Part shown: piece by piece, positions 26,701 to 36,751 of the stretch
How the letters are laid out: each line of letters opens with the position of its first letter
How positions within the stretch are numbered: position 1 is the stretch's first letter
Assembly (NCBI GenBank): GCA_015493525.1
Contig: WGCY01000047.1
Location: 1 to 64,000, forward strand
Direction: 5' to 3'
Source of the DNA: Bacteroidales bacterium
Lineage (GTDB): Bacteria > Bacteroidota > Bacteroidia > Bacteroidales > F082
Length of the DNA stretch: 64,000 nucleotides
Notes under the pieces: generated by a model
What the model was told of the DNA's origin: nothing
What the model saw: only the letters and a program-made list of their open reading frames with translations
Databases searched by the model: none
Position numbers and translations under genes: made by a program

Positions 26701-29274
26701 ATGAAAGGAAAATTTATTTTATTGATTACCGGCATTTTAATATCGGTTACGGTTGTTGCACAAAATGTGGTAAAAGGAAAAATCATGGATGCTTCCACCC
26801 GCCAGCCAATTGAAAATGTTCACATCATTTTAGACAATGGAAAAGACGGGGTTATCACCAATAAAAAAGGAGCGTTTGGTTTTCGCTTCACGCAAACCAA
26901 AGGGTACTTTACCATAGAAAGGGTCGGCTACCAGTCCGAAAAAATCTCCTTTAAAAGAAAAGGAAAAACCACAGTACTTCCCGTCATCTTGCTGGAACCA
27001 AAAACCTATTCCCTGAACGAAATCAACATCACGGCAGGACTTGTAACCGACAAAGAGACTCCGGTCAGCGTCTCCACCATCAGCGCAAGGATCATCAAAA
27101 GCCGTTTGGGAGATCAGCCGCTACCGTTGATACTCAATGCTGTACCCGGTGTTTACAGCGTCCGAAATGGCGGCGGGAGCGGCGATGCCTCGCTCAGCAT
27201 CCGCGGGTTTAAACAGAACAACGTGGCCCTGTTGCTCAACGGTATTCCCATAAATGGTGTGGAAAACGGATTGGTTTATTGGAGCAACTGGCTGGGACTG
27301 GCCGATGCGGCTGCCAGCATACAGGTACAGAAAGGCCCAGGCTTCTCCAATCTCGCCACCAATGCCGTGGGAGGAAGCATCAACATCATAACCCGGACTA
27401 ACAACCGGTCAAAAGGCGGAAGTTTCAGCTTTCAGATAACCGATTACGGCAACCAAAAAACAACGCTGAGCCTCAACAGCGGTAAAATGAAAAACGGCTG
27501 GAACCTCTCATTCATGGGCTCTTACTACAGTGGCAAAGGCTATGTGGATGCCACATACGTGAAAGGGTTCTCTTATTTTTTCAGTGCCAACAAGCAACTT
27601 AATACCAAAAATCATTTGAACATCACCCTGCTTGGCTCTCCGCAACATCACGGCCAGCGAACACAATTACTCTCTGCAAATGAGGAACAACTTTATGGAA
27701 ACAAATACAACAAAGACTGGGGCAGCCTGGACGGCAGGATGCTCAATGCTTCGGAGAATTTCTACCACAAACCCTTTCTGAGTATCAACCACGATTTGAA
27801 GATAAACGAGAAAAACAAACTCTCCAACAGTGTATTTGTAAGCTACGGCTATGGAGGCGGAAAGTGGTCGGAAAGTTTCCATTATGCCCCTTCCGTTTTT
27901 ACTTATCTGAACAGTTCAGGACAAATCGACTGGCGGAAAATTTATGACCAAAATGCCAACAATACGCAGCACTATGTCCTGGCCAATGGCGATACCGTTA
28001 CCGGTTATTCCCACAACGTACTGACCGACTTTCTGGCGAGCCACATACAAGCCGGGTTTATGAGCACCTTTGAACATCGGTTCAATACGCACCTGAAATG
28101 GACTACCGGCATTTATTATAACTACCTGAACTCTTTCCTTCGGGAAAAAATCACCGACCTGATGGGCGGTCAATTTTACATTGAAGATTATGCCTGGTCG
28201 CTCAGCGGCGTGGCCGGAAGAAACCAGCTTATGCATGTGGGCGATATAATTAAGGTAAACAACAACACCCTTATCCATCATGCATCGGCTTATGCAAAAC
28301 TCACCTTTTCGGGAAAACATTTGCGTGCCTATTTCTCTGCAAACGGCAACAACCAGTGGTACAGGCGTATCGACCGGTTTAACTACATTACCAATACCAA
28401 AAGTCCGACGGTGATCCGGGCGGGATATGATTTCCGCGGAGGCATTAGCTACTTTCCCCGGCCACAACACAACTTTTACCTGAATGCGGCTTACCTCTCG
28501 CGTGCACCTTATTTTAAATACGTTTTTGGAAATTTCAACAATACACCGGTGAGAAACCTGGAAAACGAAAGGATAAAAACCATCGAAGCCGGTTACCGGT
28601 TTACGCATCCTGCCTTTAAAGCCACTATCGGCCTGTTTTACACACAATGGGACAACGTTTCCATGCTCAGCAACGAATACATCCAGCTGTCGGACAACAG
28701 GCAGTCGCGGGCAATGGTCCACGGCCTGAACAGTATCCACAAAGGCATTGAAGCGCAACTGGAATACCGTCTGAACAACCGTTTCAAGCTGGGTGCCACA
28801 GCCACTTTTGGCGATTACCGCTGGCAGAATGATGTTTCAGCCACGCTGATTAACGACAACAACGTGGTAACCGATACCGTCAACGTCTATGCCCGTAACT
28901 TATATGTGGGGGGGACAGCACAGCAGCAACTGGGTGCTTTTGCGGATTTCCGGCTTTTCAGCCTGCTGAATTTTCATTTGGAATGGAGGTGGTACAACAA
29001 ACTGTTTGCAGACTTTGATCCCATTAACCGGAATAACCCCGACAACCGCCAGCAGCCCTACTCATTTCCGGCTTATCAGGTAGTCAATGCTTACGTTTCC
29101 ATCCCGTTTCATATAGCTTCTTTGCCCTCACTGGTGCAACTCAATGGATACAATCTTTTGAACAAAAAATATATTGAAACGGGAAAAGACGGGCAACACC
29201 ACAATACAGAAGACTTCAGGGGATTCTGGTCGTTCGGAATTAACTTTAATTTAACATTTAAGGTCTATTTCTAA
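26701..29274 (+). CDS. TonB-dependent receptor under FMN riboswitch control (putative flavin receptor)
   Basis: The 857-residue outer-membrane protein has a signal peptide (residues 1-20), a carboxypeptidase-like regulatory domain (about 22-105, starting VVKGKIMDASTRQPIENVHI), a plug domain with LSIRGFKQNNVALLLNGIPI and GGSINIITR, and a long beta-barrel ending in an aromatic residue (KVYF). It imports a ligand across the outer membrane using TonB energy. I set the start at ATG 26701 because the signal peptide begins there and a terminator lies just upstream. No SusD partner is present, so it is not a typical glycan-uptake pair. The riboswitch makes riboflavin, FMN or FAD the leading ligand candidates; the protein alone does not show this. 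Confidence 0.88.
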   Translation: MKGKFILLITGILISVTVVAQNVVKGKIMDASTRQPIENVHIILDNGKDGVITNKKGAFGFRFTQTKGYFTIERVGYQSEKISFKRKGKTTVLPVILLEPKTYSLNEINITAGLVTDKETPVSVSTISARIIKSRLGDQPLPLILNAVPGVYSVRNGGGSGDASLSIRGFKQNNVALLLNGIPINGVENGLVYWSNWLGLADAAASIQVQKGPGFSNLATNAVGGSINIITRTNNRSKGGSFSFQITDYGNQKTTLSLNSGKMKNGWNLSFMGSYYSGKGYVDATYVKGFSYFFSANKQLNTKNHLNITLLGSPQHHGQRTQLLSANEEQLYGNKYNKDWGSLDGRMLNASENFYHKPFLSINHDLKINEKNKLSNSVFVSYGYGGGKWSESFHYAPSVFTYLNSSGQIDWRKIYDQNANNTQHYVLANGDTVTGYSHNVLTDFLASHIQAGFMSTFEHRFNTHLKWTTGIYYNYLNSFLREKITDLMGGQFYIEDYAWSLSGVAGRNQLMHVGDIIKVNNNTLIHHASAYAKLTFSGKHLRAYFSANGNNQWYRRIDRFNYITNTKSPTVIRAGYDFRGGISYFPRPQHNFYLNAAYLSRAPYFKYVFGNFNNTPVRNLENERIKTIEAGYRFTHPAFKATIGLFYTQWDNVSMLSNEYIQLSDNRQSRAMVHGLNSIHKGIEAQLEYRLNNRFKLGATATFGDYRWQNDVSATLINDNNVVTDTVNVYARNLYVGGTAQQQLGAFADFRLFSLLNFHLEWRWYNKLFADFDPINRNNPDNRQQPYSFPAYQVVNAYVSIPFHIASLPSLVQLNGYNLLNKKYIETGKDGQHHNTEDFRGFWSFGINFNLTFKVYF

Positions 29275-29503
29275 AGTATTAGGTTTCAGGCCTTAGCAAC
29301 TTTTTATTAACTTTTTTTATGATTTTTTCAACAGCTGATTAAACTATAACTTGTTGTTTCTCTTTATCTTACGCAAAGACATGAGGCCAATAAACTATTT
29401 CAGAATGCTTATTAATAAAAAATTCATAATAACGAGCCGAATTATTCCATATTTTCGCCGCATAATTTAAAAGAACCTAATTTTAATTAAAAATTTTTGT
29501 TTT

Positions 29504-32110
29504 ATGAAACGTACAAATTTACTGTTAACCCTGCTGGTCAGCCTCCTGTTTGCAGGAGCCGCTTTTGCCCAGGGTGTTGTACAGGGTGTCGTTATGGATG
29601 CCACCAGCCATGAGACCCTTGTGGGGGCCACTGTGGTTGTGAAAGGAACTACGGCTGGTATTACCACCAACCTCGATGGTAGTTTTACTTTGATTGCCCC
29701 TTCCGGCAACCAAAAACTGGAGATTAGTTATGTTGGGTATGAACCCAAAGAAATTAATCTCACCATTAAAAATGGGGCTACTTACAATATTGGCAAAGTC
29801 AACCTGAAAAGTAGTGCCATTGGGCTGCAGGAAGTCAATGTATTGGCTTCTGTAGCTGTTGACAGGAAAACACCTGTTGCTGTTTCCACCATCGATTCCA
29901 AAGAAATAGCCCATCAGCTGGGAACAAAGGATTTACCTTCGGTGATGGTTTACTCACCTAACGTTTATGTTACGCCTACCGGTGGCGGATATGGTGATTC
30001 CAGAATCAACGTTCGTGGTTTTGACCAAAGAAACGTGGCTGTTCTGATTAACGGTATCCCCGTTAACGACATGGAAAATGGTTGGGTTTATTGGTCAAAC
30101 TGGGCAGGTTTGGGCGATGCTACCCGTACCATTCAGATTCAGCGTGGTTTGGGAGCTTCCAAACTGGCCATCAACTCTGTGGGTGGTACCATTAACATCA
30201 TCACGAAAACATCGGACATGAACAAAGGTGGTTCCATTTATCTTTCCACCACCGATTATGGCCTTATGAAACAGATGCTGACCCTCTCCACCGGGAAACT
30301 GAAAACAGGGACTTCCATCACTTTTGTAGGTTCACATACCGCCGGAAACGGTTACATTGATGCTACCTGGACAAAAGCCTGGTCTTACTTCCTGTCGGTT
30401 TCTCAAGACCTCAACAAAAACAACCACTTGGTTTTCACCATTATTGGTGCCCCCCAACAACACGGTCAAAGAAACGGCTATTACATGCTGTCACAAAAAA
30501 AGTTTGACAAATACGGCCCCAAATACAATGAGAACTGGGGATGGCGCGGTGGCGAACAGCTGAACGAACGCGTTAACTTCTACCACAAACCGCAAATGGC
30601 CTTGAACTGGTACTGGAAAATTAACGAAAAAGCCCATCTGGCTACTTCGGCCTACTACTCCTTTGGTAAAGGTGGCGGATCAGGTCCTTTGGGTTACAAC
30701 ACCCATGGACATTACTATAAATACGAACCTCCGATGACGTCCAGCGGACAGTATGACTGGGACGCTATGGCTGACTGGAATGCCAGTAATGTTGACACAG
30801 CCAATGCCCGTGCATTGGGAGCTTATTCAATATCTCACGGTGACACTATTTTTGAAGCCCGTTCACAGCACATTATCCGTAATTCGAACAACAACCACCA
30901 ATGGTATGGTTTGCTCTCCACCCTGAAACTCAATTTCAGTGATATGCTCACATTGACGACCGGTATTGACATGCGTCATTACAAAGGAGAACATTACCGT
31001 GAGGTGAGAGACCTGCTGGGTGGTGATTACTGGTCCGATCGTGCTTTCGGTGCCAGGAAAGTAGGCGACAAAATTGCTTACTGGAACGATGGAATCGTTT
31101 CTTATACCGGACTTTTTGCCCAGTTAGAATTCACCAAAGGTATTTTCAACGCCTTTGTTGCCGGTACATTCTCCAACACATGGGATACCCGTGTTGACTA
31201 TTACAACTACACCCCCGGTGTTGGCGAACGCAGCAAAACCCTCTCCAATGCAGGGTACGACTTTAAAGCCGGTGCCAACGTAAATGTTTCCGAAAGAAGT
31301 AACTTCTTCGTTAACGGTGGACTTTATTCCCGTGTACCGTTCTTCCGTTTTATGTTCCTGAACTATAAAAACATTGTGAACGAAAACCTTAAAAACGAAA
31401 AAATTTCCGCTATTGAGGCAGGATATGCTTATAAAGCTCCCAAGTTTACCGCTCGCGTTAACGGTTATTACACCATTTGGTCAGATATTTCGCTGCTAAG
31501 AAGTTTTAAAGCCACGAATGGTAAATATGTAAATGCTTTCATGTCAGACCTGAAAGAGATACATAGCGGTATTGAAATTGAGGCTAACTGGAAAGCTACC
31601 CGTTGGATGAACCTGGGTGGTATGCTGAACTTTGGTAACTGGAAATATGCCGATGATGCTACTGCCATTCTTTATGATGACCAGACACATCAGGAAATTG
31701 GAAAAGGGACCATTTATACCAAAGACCTTAAAGTAGGCGACCAACCGCAAACCTCTTATGGCCTGAACGGTTCTTTCCATATTACCAGACATCTTACACT
31801 GGGTGCCCATTACCTCTACTATGCTAACCTTTATGCACACTTTACTCCCGAATCCCGTGTAAATCCTAACGACAGGGCTCAGGCTTATAAACTGCCCAAT
31901 TACGGCAAACTGAACATGCGCCTCGGTTGGAGCTTCAAAATTGCCGGTATGGATTCTTACTTTAACTGGAATGTGTACAACGTAACAAACAATGTTACTT
32001 TGGTTGAAGCCGAAGACAAATTTGACTACGCTACGAAAGAGCACGTATTCAAAAAAGGATTCTGGGGCTGGGGCCGTAACATGAACTTCTCCCTGAAAGT
32101 TAATTTCTAA
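29504..32110 (+). CDS. TonB-dependent receptor, paralogue of the preceding gene
   Basis: This 868-residue receptor has a signal peptide (MKRTNLLLTLLVSLLFAGAAFAQ), the same regulatory domain, a plug with NVRGFDQRNVAVLINGIPVN and GGTINIITK, and a barrel ending in KVNF. It is clearly paralogous to the receptor upstream: VYWSNWxGLxDA, GxPQxHGQR and ENFYHKP/VNFYHKP occur at equivalent positions. It lacks a riboswitch; the 229-base gap holds only an A/T-rich stretch with an imperfect -7 box (TATTTTCG, 29450-29457). Its codon use is smooth, suggesting high expression. The ligand is unknown. A strong terminator follows. Confidence 0.88.
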   Translation: MKRTNLLLTLLVSLLFAGAAFAQGVVQGVVMDATSHETLVGATVVVKGTTAGITTNLDGSFTLIAPSGNQKLEISYVGYEPKEINLTIKNGATYNIGKVNLKSSAIGLQEVNVLASVAVDRKTPVAVSTIDSKEIAHQLGTKDLPSVMVYSPNVYVTPTGGGYGDSRINVRGFDQRNVAVLINGIPVNDMENGWVYWSNWAGLGDATRTIQIQRGLGASKLAINSVGGTINIITKTSDMNKGGSIYLSTTDYGLMKQMLTLSTGKLKTGTSITFVGSHTAGNGYIDATWTKAWSYFLSVSQDLNKNNHLVFTIIGAPQQHGQRNGYYMLSQKKFDKYGPKYNENWGWRGGEQLNERVNFYHKPQMALNWYWKINEKAHLATSAYYSFGKGGGSGPLGYNTHGHYYKYEPPMTSSGQYDWDAMADWNASNVDTANARALGAYSISHGDTIFEARSQHIIRNSNNNHQWYGLLSTLKLNFSDMLTLTTGIDMRHYKGEHYREVRDLLGGDYWSDRAFGARKVGDKIAYWNDGIVSYTGLFAQLEFTKGIFNAFVAGTFSNTWDTRVDYYNYTPGVGERSKTLSNAGYDFKAGANVNVSERSNFFVNGGLYSRVPFFRFMFLNYKNIVNENLKNEKISAIEAGYAYKAPKFTARVNGYYTIWSDISLLRSFKATNGKYVNAFMSDLKEIHSGIEIEANWKATRWMNLGGMLNFGNWKYADDATAILYDDQTHQEIGKGTIYTKDLKVGDQPQTSYGLNGSFHITRHLTLGAHYLYYANLYAHFTPESRVNPNDRAQAYKLPNYGKLNMRLGWSFKIAGMDSYFNWNVYNVTNNVTLVEAEDKFDYATKEHVFKKGFWGWGRNMNFSLKVNF

Positions 32111-32130
32111 GAATTACATTTCATTCTTAC

Positions 32131-32163
32131 AAAAAAGCCCCTTCGTTTGAAGGGGCTTTTTTT
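32131..32163 (+). terminator. Intrinsic terminator after second TonB receptor
   Basis: AAGCCCCTT-cgttt-GAAGGGGCTT with an A tract before and seven T after; it could work in both directions. Confidence 0.92.
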
Positions 32164-32192
32164 ATATCTTTATGGAAAATTTTAAATACTGA

Positions 32193-33431
32193 ATGGTTAT
32201 GCAAAAGAACTTATCTTTTTATCTGTTAATACCGTTTCTCGCCGGGCTTTTGCTCTTCTCTTCCTGCGATAAGACCGTGAAGAAGGGTGACGATACAGAC
32301 TCGGGAAAACCTTACGTCGTCATGCTTTCGCTGGATGGCTTCCGGTGGGATTATCCCGACCATGCCTACACTCCTGTGTTGGATTCGCTAAAAAAAGCAG
32401 GTGTTTTTGCCGAGATGGTTCCCTGCTTTCCCACCAAAACCTTTCCAAACCATTACAGCATTGCCACCGGGCTCTACCCCGACCATCACGGCATTGTACT
32501 CAACAGTTTTTACGCTACGGATTTGGGCAGGCACTACAGTATTTCCGACCGCGCTTCTGTTGGAAACGGGATATTTTATGGCGGCGAGCCCATTTGGGTA
32601 ACTGCCAAAAAACAGGGAGTTCATACAGCCACTTTATTCTGGGTAGGCTCAGAGGCAGCCATCGAAGGCATCCGTCCGGATATTTGGTATCCCTATAACC
32701 ATACTTTGCCGTTTACTTCACGTATTGACAGTCTGGTACGCTGGCTCTCATTTCCAGAAACCATTCGTCCGCATCTTATCTTGTGGTATTATCCTGAACC
32801 CGATGGCTCTGGCCATCATTACGGCCCTTCCGGGAAAACCATCCAGATGGTAGAACAGCTAGACCGCTGGCTGGGAAATTTCTTCACTGCCATGCGAAAA
32901 CTTCCCATCTACAGTAAATTAAACTTTATCATTACCTCTGACCACGGTATGGGGCCGATTTCCAATAACAGGGAAGTTATTTTAGATCATTACATCGATA
33001 CAGCCAATCTGACCTACCGCGATGGGGGTAACCCGGTTTATAATTTGGGGGTCAAGCCCGGAAAGCTGGAGACAGTTTATGAAAAGCTTAAAAAAGTACA
33101 GCACATCGAGGTATGGAAACACGACAGCCTTCCTGCCCGTTTACATTACGGTACCAATATTCGCACCCATGATTTAACAGTTGTGGCAGATTCCAACTGG
33201 AGCATTTACTGGTCGTGGCACATCGGATACGGTGGCGGAACCCATGGTTACGACAACCAATGGCGCGCCATGCATGCCATCTTTTATGCAGCAGGCCCGA
33301 CCTTTAAAAAAGGCTACCGGCAAAAAAGCTTTCCAAACGTGGATATCTATCCGCTCATCACAAAAATCCTGCAACTCAAACCGGCAAAAACCGATGGCGA
33401 CTTAAATGAAGTAAAAGACATGTTAAAGTAA
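32193..33431 (+). CDS. NPP-type nucleotide pyrophosphatase/phosphodiesterase lipoprotein
   Basis: This protein of about 412 residues has a lipobox (LLFSSC, C25) and belongs to the alkaline phosphatase superfamily, NPP branch. The metal-binding start VVMLSLDGFRWDY (D49) and the nucleophile motif FPTKTFPNHYSI (T83) are the NPP signatures. Later metal ligands appear in ITSDHGMG and GGGTHGYDN. Such enzymes hydrolyse phosphodiester or pyrophosphate bonds of nucleotides and related cofactors outside the cytoplasm. ATG 32193 and ATG 32199 are equally good starts. It follows the two TonB receptors after a terminator. Cleavage of FAD to FMN and AMP would fit the FMN riboswitch nearby, but that is inference. 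Confidence 0.9.
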   Translation: MVMQKNLSFYLLIPFLAGLLLFSSCDKTVKKGDDTDSGKPYVVMLSLDGFRWDYPDHAYTPVLDSLKKAGVFAEMVPCFPTKTFPNHYSIATGLYPDHHGIVLNSFYATDLGRHYSISDRASVGNGIFYGGEPIWVTAKKQGVHTATLFWVGSEAAIEGIRPDIWYPYNHTLPFTSRIDSLVRWLSFPETIRPHLILWYYPEPDGSGHHYGPSGKTIQMVEQLDRWLGNFFTAMRKLPIYSKLNFIITSDHGMGPISNNREVILDHYIDTANLTYRDGGNPVYNLGVKPGKLETVYEKLKKVQHIEVWKHDSLPARLHYGTNIRTHDLTVVADSNWSIYWSWHIGYGGGTHGYDNQWRAMHAIFYAAGPTFKKGYRQKSFPNVDIYPLITKILQLKPAKTDGDLNEVKDMLK

Positions 33432-33485
33432 TTCGCTTAGCATAAGGACCAGTACAGGATAAGTATTTTGTATTCTAATTTTTTT

Positions 33486-33493
33486 TATATTTG
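33486..33493 (+). promoter_or_regulatory. TAnnTTTG -7 promoter element (TATATTTG)
   Basis: Exact match 32 bases upstream of the next ATG at 33526. Confidence 0.6.
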
Positions 33494-33525
33494 GCTATTA
33501 TTAACCAACTAAATTTCTATGCCTT

Positions 33526-33984
33526 ATGAAGAAGTTTTCATTTACAGTTATTTTTATGTTTATTGCGCTGCTGGTTTTCCCCCAGAAGAAGTACGAGTAC
33601 AAAGTGATAACCAGCGTGGAGTCTGTTGTGCCCATGGGATTGGGAAGGTCACGTATTATTGAGACCAAGCAAGAGGCCAATGCCGCTGATTTTACAACGC
33701 AACGTACCAATGGGAAGAAAAGCCATCAAAAAGAGGTGAAACGCAGCGATGCCAAAGTGAACAATTTTGCCGAAACCAAATTGCTCAACTTTTACAGTGG
33801 TGTGGGAATTAACTTTCAAAATATTGCTTCCAATGACGCACTAATTACCGCCACCATCAACAAAGTTATTGACGAAGGCTGGGAACTTGCTTTTGTAGCG
33901 AGCGGCGTGGAAAGCGATGCGGGACGACAGGATGGGAAAGGGATTTTCATCACCCGTTACATTTTCAGGAGGCCTGCAAAATAG
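33526..33984 (+). CDS. Small secreted protein of unknown function
   Basis: This 152-residue protein has an N-terminal signal (MKKFSFTVIFMFIALLVFP). The mature part opens with KYEYKVITSVES and closes with GWELAFVASGVES and a basic FITRYIFRRP strand. That spacing of YEYKVI and GWEL resembles the small DUF4177-type fold, but with a longer polar insert (about residues 50-85). I do not assign a function. It has its own promoter, stands between the NPP gene and convergent lon, and is followed by a palindrome that may act as its terminator. Confidence 0.72.
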   Translation: MKKFSFTVIFMFIALLVFPQKKYEYKVITSVESVVPMGLGRSRIIETKQEANAADFTTQRTNGKKSHQKEVKRSDAKVNNFAETKLLNFYSGVGINFQNIASNDALITATINKVIDEGWELAFVASGVESDAGRQDGKGIFITRYIFRRPAK

Positions 33985-34019
33985 GCAATCACCTGAAATT
34001 AAAAAATTGACCTTAATCT

Positions 34020-34042
34020 CCTCCGCGTTTGCAACGCGGAGG
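34020..34042 (+). terminator. Palindrome with T run, possible terminator (TT-TGC-AA family)
   Basis: CCTCCGCGTT-TGC-AACGCGGAGG followed by five T. It can terminate the small secreted-protein gene and also belongs to the palindrome family seen at 1609, 34083, 45564 and 62111. Confidence 0.75.
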
Positions 34043-34082
34043 TTTTTATTTATTCATAATATACTGAAAAAATGATAGATAC

Positions 34083-34103
34083 ATCCGCGTTACAAACGCG
34101 GAT
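34083..34103. repeat. Palindrome ATCCGCGTT-ACA-AACGCGGAT
   Basis: Perfect nine-base arms. Its core CCGCGTT/AACGCGG is the same as the copy at 34020-34042, but the centre reads TGT on the other strand, so the pair lies in opposite orientations. Confidence 0.85.
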
Positions 34104-34142
34104 AAGTTCAAGGTTCAAGTTCAAAAATACGGCCAATAAAGG

Positions 34143-36572
34143 CTATTTACCTTCTGACTTTTCTTCCAGCAAAGCAAAATCAAGCACTTCCAGCATATTG
34201 TCCACATAAACAAACTGTAACCCTTTGATATATTTTTCAGGGATTTCGGCAATATCATTCTCATTTTCGCGGGAAAGCAGAATCGTTTTGATTTTTGCCC
34301 GTTTGGCGGCAAGTATCTTCTCCTTAATTCCACCCACAGGCAGTACCTTTCCACGCAACGTAATCTCTCCGGTCATGGCCAGCAGGGGCTTCACTTTGCG
34401 GTGGGTAAAAGCCGATGCCAGTGCCGTCAGCATGGTTACGCCCGCCGAGGGGCCATCTTTTGGCGTAGCCCCTTCCGGGACATGAATATGCACATTCCAT
34501 TTGTCGAAAATATCCGGATTTAATCCCACATAAGCAGCATGGGCCTTGAGGTATTCATACGCCAGCGAAGCCGACTCTTTCATCACATCCCCCAGGTTTC
34601 CGGTCAGCTTCAAATGACGGCCATCGCCTTTGCTCAGGCTCACCTCCACAAACAGAATCTCACCTCCCACCCTTGTCCAGGCCAGGCCGGTTACCACACC
34701 GGTTACCTCATTGGAAACCAATTTATCGCGTGAGAAGCGCGGTTTCCCCAGAATCTCAGTCAAAATTTCAGGTGTTACTTTGGGCTCATAATCATCGTCC
34801 ATAGCGATAAAACGTGCACGGTTGCGGATGACTTTGGCAATTTGCTTCTCCAGCCAACGCACACCGGCTTCCCGTGTATATTTGTCAACCATGGCTTCGA
34901 GTGTCTTTTTGGGAAAGCTGAGCTGGCCTTTCTTAATTCCATTTTCCTCAAACTGCTTATGGATAAGGTGCTTGCGGGCTATTTCCACTTTTTCCTCCAG
35001 CAGGTATCCGCTCAACTCGATAATCTCCATCCGGTCAATCAGTGCCGGGTGTATCCCGGAAAGGCTGTTGGCCGTGGCAATAAACATCACTTTCGAGAGG
35101 TCATAATCCAGTTCGAGATAATTATCGTAAAAAGTGTTGTTTTGTTCCGGGTCCAGAATTTCGAGCAAGGCAGCCTGCGGGTCGCCGCTGAAATTGTTGC
35201 CACTCACCTTGTCAATTTCGTCCAGCATAAAAACCGGGTTGGAAGATTGTGCTTTTTTCAGGTTTTGAAGAATACGGCCCGGCATGGCACCGATGTACGT
35301 CTTGCGGTGCCCGCGCAGTTCCGACTCATCACGCAACCCGCCCAGCGACATGCGGATATATTTTCTTCCCAGAGCATGGGCGATGGAACGTCCCAGCGAA
35401 GTTTTTCCCACCCCGGGAGGGCCTACAAAACACAAAATAGGTGCTTTCATGTCATTTTTCAACTTCAGCACAGCGAGATACTCAATGATGCGTTCCTTGA
35501 TTTTTTCCAGGCCGTAATGGTCTTTGTCCAGCACTTTCTGTGCCCGCTTCAAATCCAGGTTATCTTTGGTAAACGTGTTCCACGGCAGGTCCACGAGAAA
35601 CTCAAGGTAGTTCATTTGAATGGAATACTCGGCAGCATTGGGGTTCATCCGCTGTAAGCGGGAGAGTTCCTCTTCAAAACCTTCGCCGACCTCTTCCGGC
35701 CAGTTTTTTTTCGCAGCCTTTTCCTGCAAATGACGGATATCCTGGTCATGCGGCCCTCCGCCAAGCTCTTCCTGAATAGTTTTCAGCTGCTGGTTCAGCA
35801 GGTAGTCGCGTTGTTGCTTGTCCAAATCGACTTTTACCTTTGTCTGAATCTGATTTTTCAGTTCCAGCACCTGCAATTCTTTGGTAAGCTGTTCCAGTAC
35901 TTTATTGGCACGCTCTTCGAGGTTGGTCATTTCCAGCAAAGTCTGTTTCTGCCTGTTATCCACATTCAGGTTGGAAGAGACAAAATTCACAAGAAAAACA
36001 GCACTTTCAATGTTGTTGATGGCGAAAGCCGCTTCGGAAGGTATCACCGGCGATTTCTCAATAATCTGCACCGACAAATCCCTGATAGAAGAGATTAGGG
36101 CATTAAACATCTCGTGTTCGGGAGGATTGATGCTCGGCTCAAAACTTCTCACACGGGCCACAAAATAAGGCTCTTCCCGCAACATCTCCTCTATCTCAAA
36201 ACGGCGTTTGCCCTGGATAATCGCTGTGGTATTTCCATCGGGCATTTGCAAAATTTTGATAATGCGCGCCACGGTTCCCACGCGGTGCAAGTCATCCTCT
36301 TTGGGGTCTTCTGTCTCTGCATCTTTCTGAGCGACAACGCCAATAGTGCGGTTACCCTGATAGGCATCCTTGATGAGTTTAATGCTTTTGTCCCGTCCGG
36401 CAGTAATCGGGAGGACAACGCCGGGAAACAAAACCGTATTTCGTACAGGCAAAATAGGCAGTTCCTCAGGAATCTCTTCCTCGTTCATTACTTTCTCGTC
36501 CTCAGGAGACAAAAGCGGAAAAAATTCCGTGTCCCCATTCATAATTTCCTGAAGTGCAAAAATATCTTTCAT
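34143..36572 (-). CDS. lon: ATP-dependent protease Lon
   Basis: Lon degrades damaged and regulatory proteins in the cytoplasm. The 809-residue protein has the N-terminal substrate domain (starting [19 protein letters not shown], about 38-56), a coiled region (about 215-270), Walker A GPPGVGKT at 384-391 and the serine-lysine dyad: S709 in [12 protein letters not shown] and, by alignment, about K752 in [15 protein letters not shown]. Length is typical for LonA. It is convergent with the small secreted-protein gene and shares no operon with its upstream neighbour. A heat-shock promoter is plausible, but I see no clear -7 box. Confidence 0.97.
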   Translation of the reverse strand: MKDIFALQEIMNGDTEFFPLLSPEDEKVMNEEEIPEELPILPVRNTVLFPGVVLPITAGRDKSIKLIKDAYQGNRTIGVVAQKDAETEDPKEDDLHRVGTVARIIKILQMPDGNTTAIIQGKRRFEIEEMLREEPYFVARVRSFEPSINPPEHEMFNALISSIRDLSVQIIEKSPVIPSEAAFAINNIESAVFLVNFVSSNLNVDNRQKQTLLEMTNLEERANKVLEQLTKELQVLELKNQIQTKVKVDLDKQQRDYLLNQQLKTIQEELGGGPHDQDIRHLQEKAAKKNWPEEVGEGFEEELSRLQRMNPNAAEYSIQMNYLEFLVDLPWNTFTKDNLDLKRAQKVLDKDHYGLEKIKERIIEYLAVLKLKNDMKAPILCFVGPPGVGKTSLGRSIAHALGRKYIRMSLGGLRDESELRGHRKTYIGAMPGRILQNLKKAQSSNPVFMLDEIDKVSGNNFSGDPQAALLEILDPEQNNTFYDNYLELDYDLSKVMFIATANSLSGIHPALIDRMEIIELSGYLLEEKVEIARKHLIHKQFEENGIKKGQLSFPKKTLEAMVDKYTREAGVRWLEKQIAKVIRNRARFIAMDDDYEPKVTPEILTEILGKPRFSRDKLVSNEVTGVVTGLAWTRVGGEILFVEVSLSKGDGRHLKLTGNLGDVMKESASLAYEYLKAHAAYVGLNPDIFDKWNVHIHVPEGATPKDGPSAGVTMLTALASAFTHRKVKPLLAMTGEITLRGKVLPVGGIKEKILAAKRAKIKTILLSRENENDIAEIPEKYIKGLQFVYVDNMLEVLDFALLEEKSEGK

Positions 36573-36751
36573 AAAAAATCCTCTCGGTCAATTTGTCAGG
36601 CCGGCAAAAAACACCGCCGGCCCAAGGTATGTTTCAAAGCGATAACGCTCTGGTTCATAAATTTTAAAAAGTCTCATGCGACCTGGTTTTGTTCCTAAGG
36701 CAATGACCGTACCACAGGCAAAAACGAACGCATTTTGTCAGGACATCCCTG

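Noticed and set aside
29275..29503. Second riboswitch upstream of the paralogous receptor
   Set aside because: The gap is A/T-rich without RFN, S-box, cobalamin or thiamine motifs.
34020..34103. Insertion-sequence ends
   Set aside because: The two palindromes face each other but enclose only about 40 bases and no transposase; they fit the small palindrome family better.
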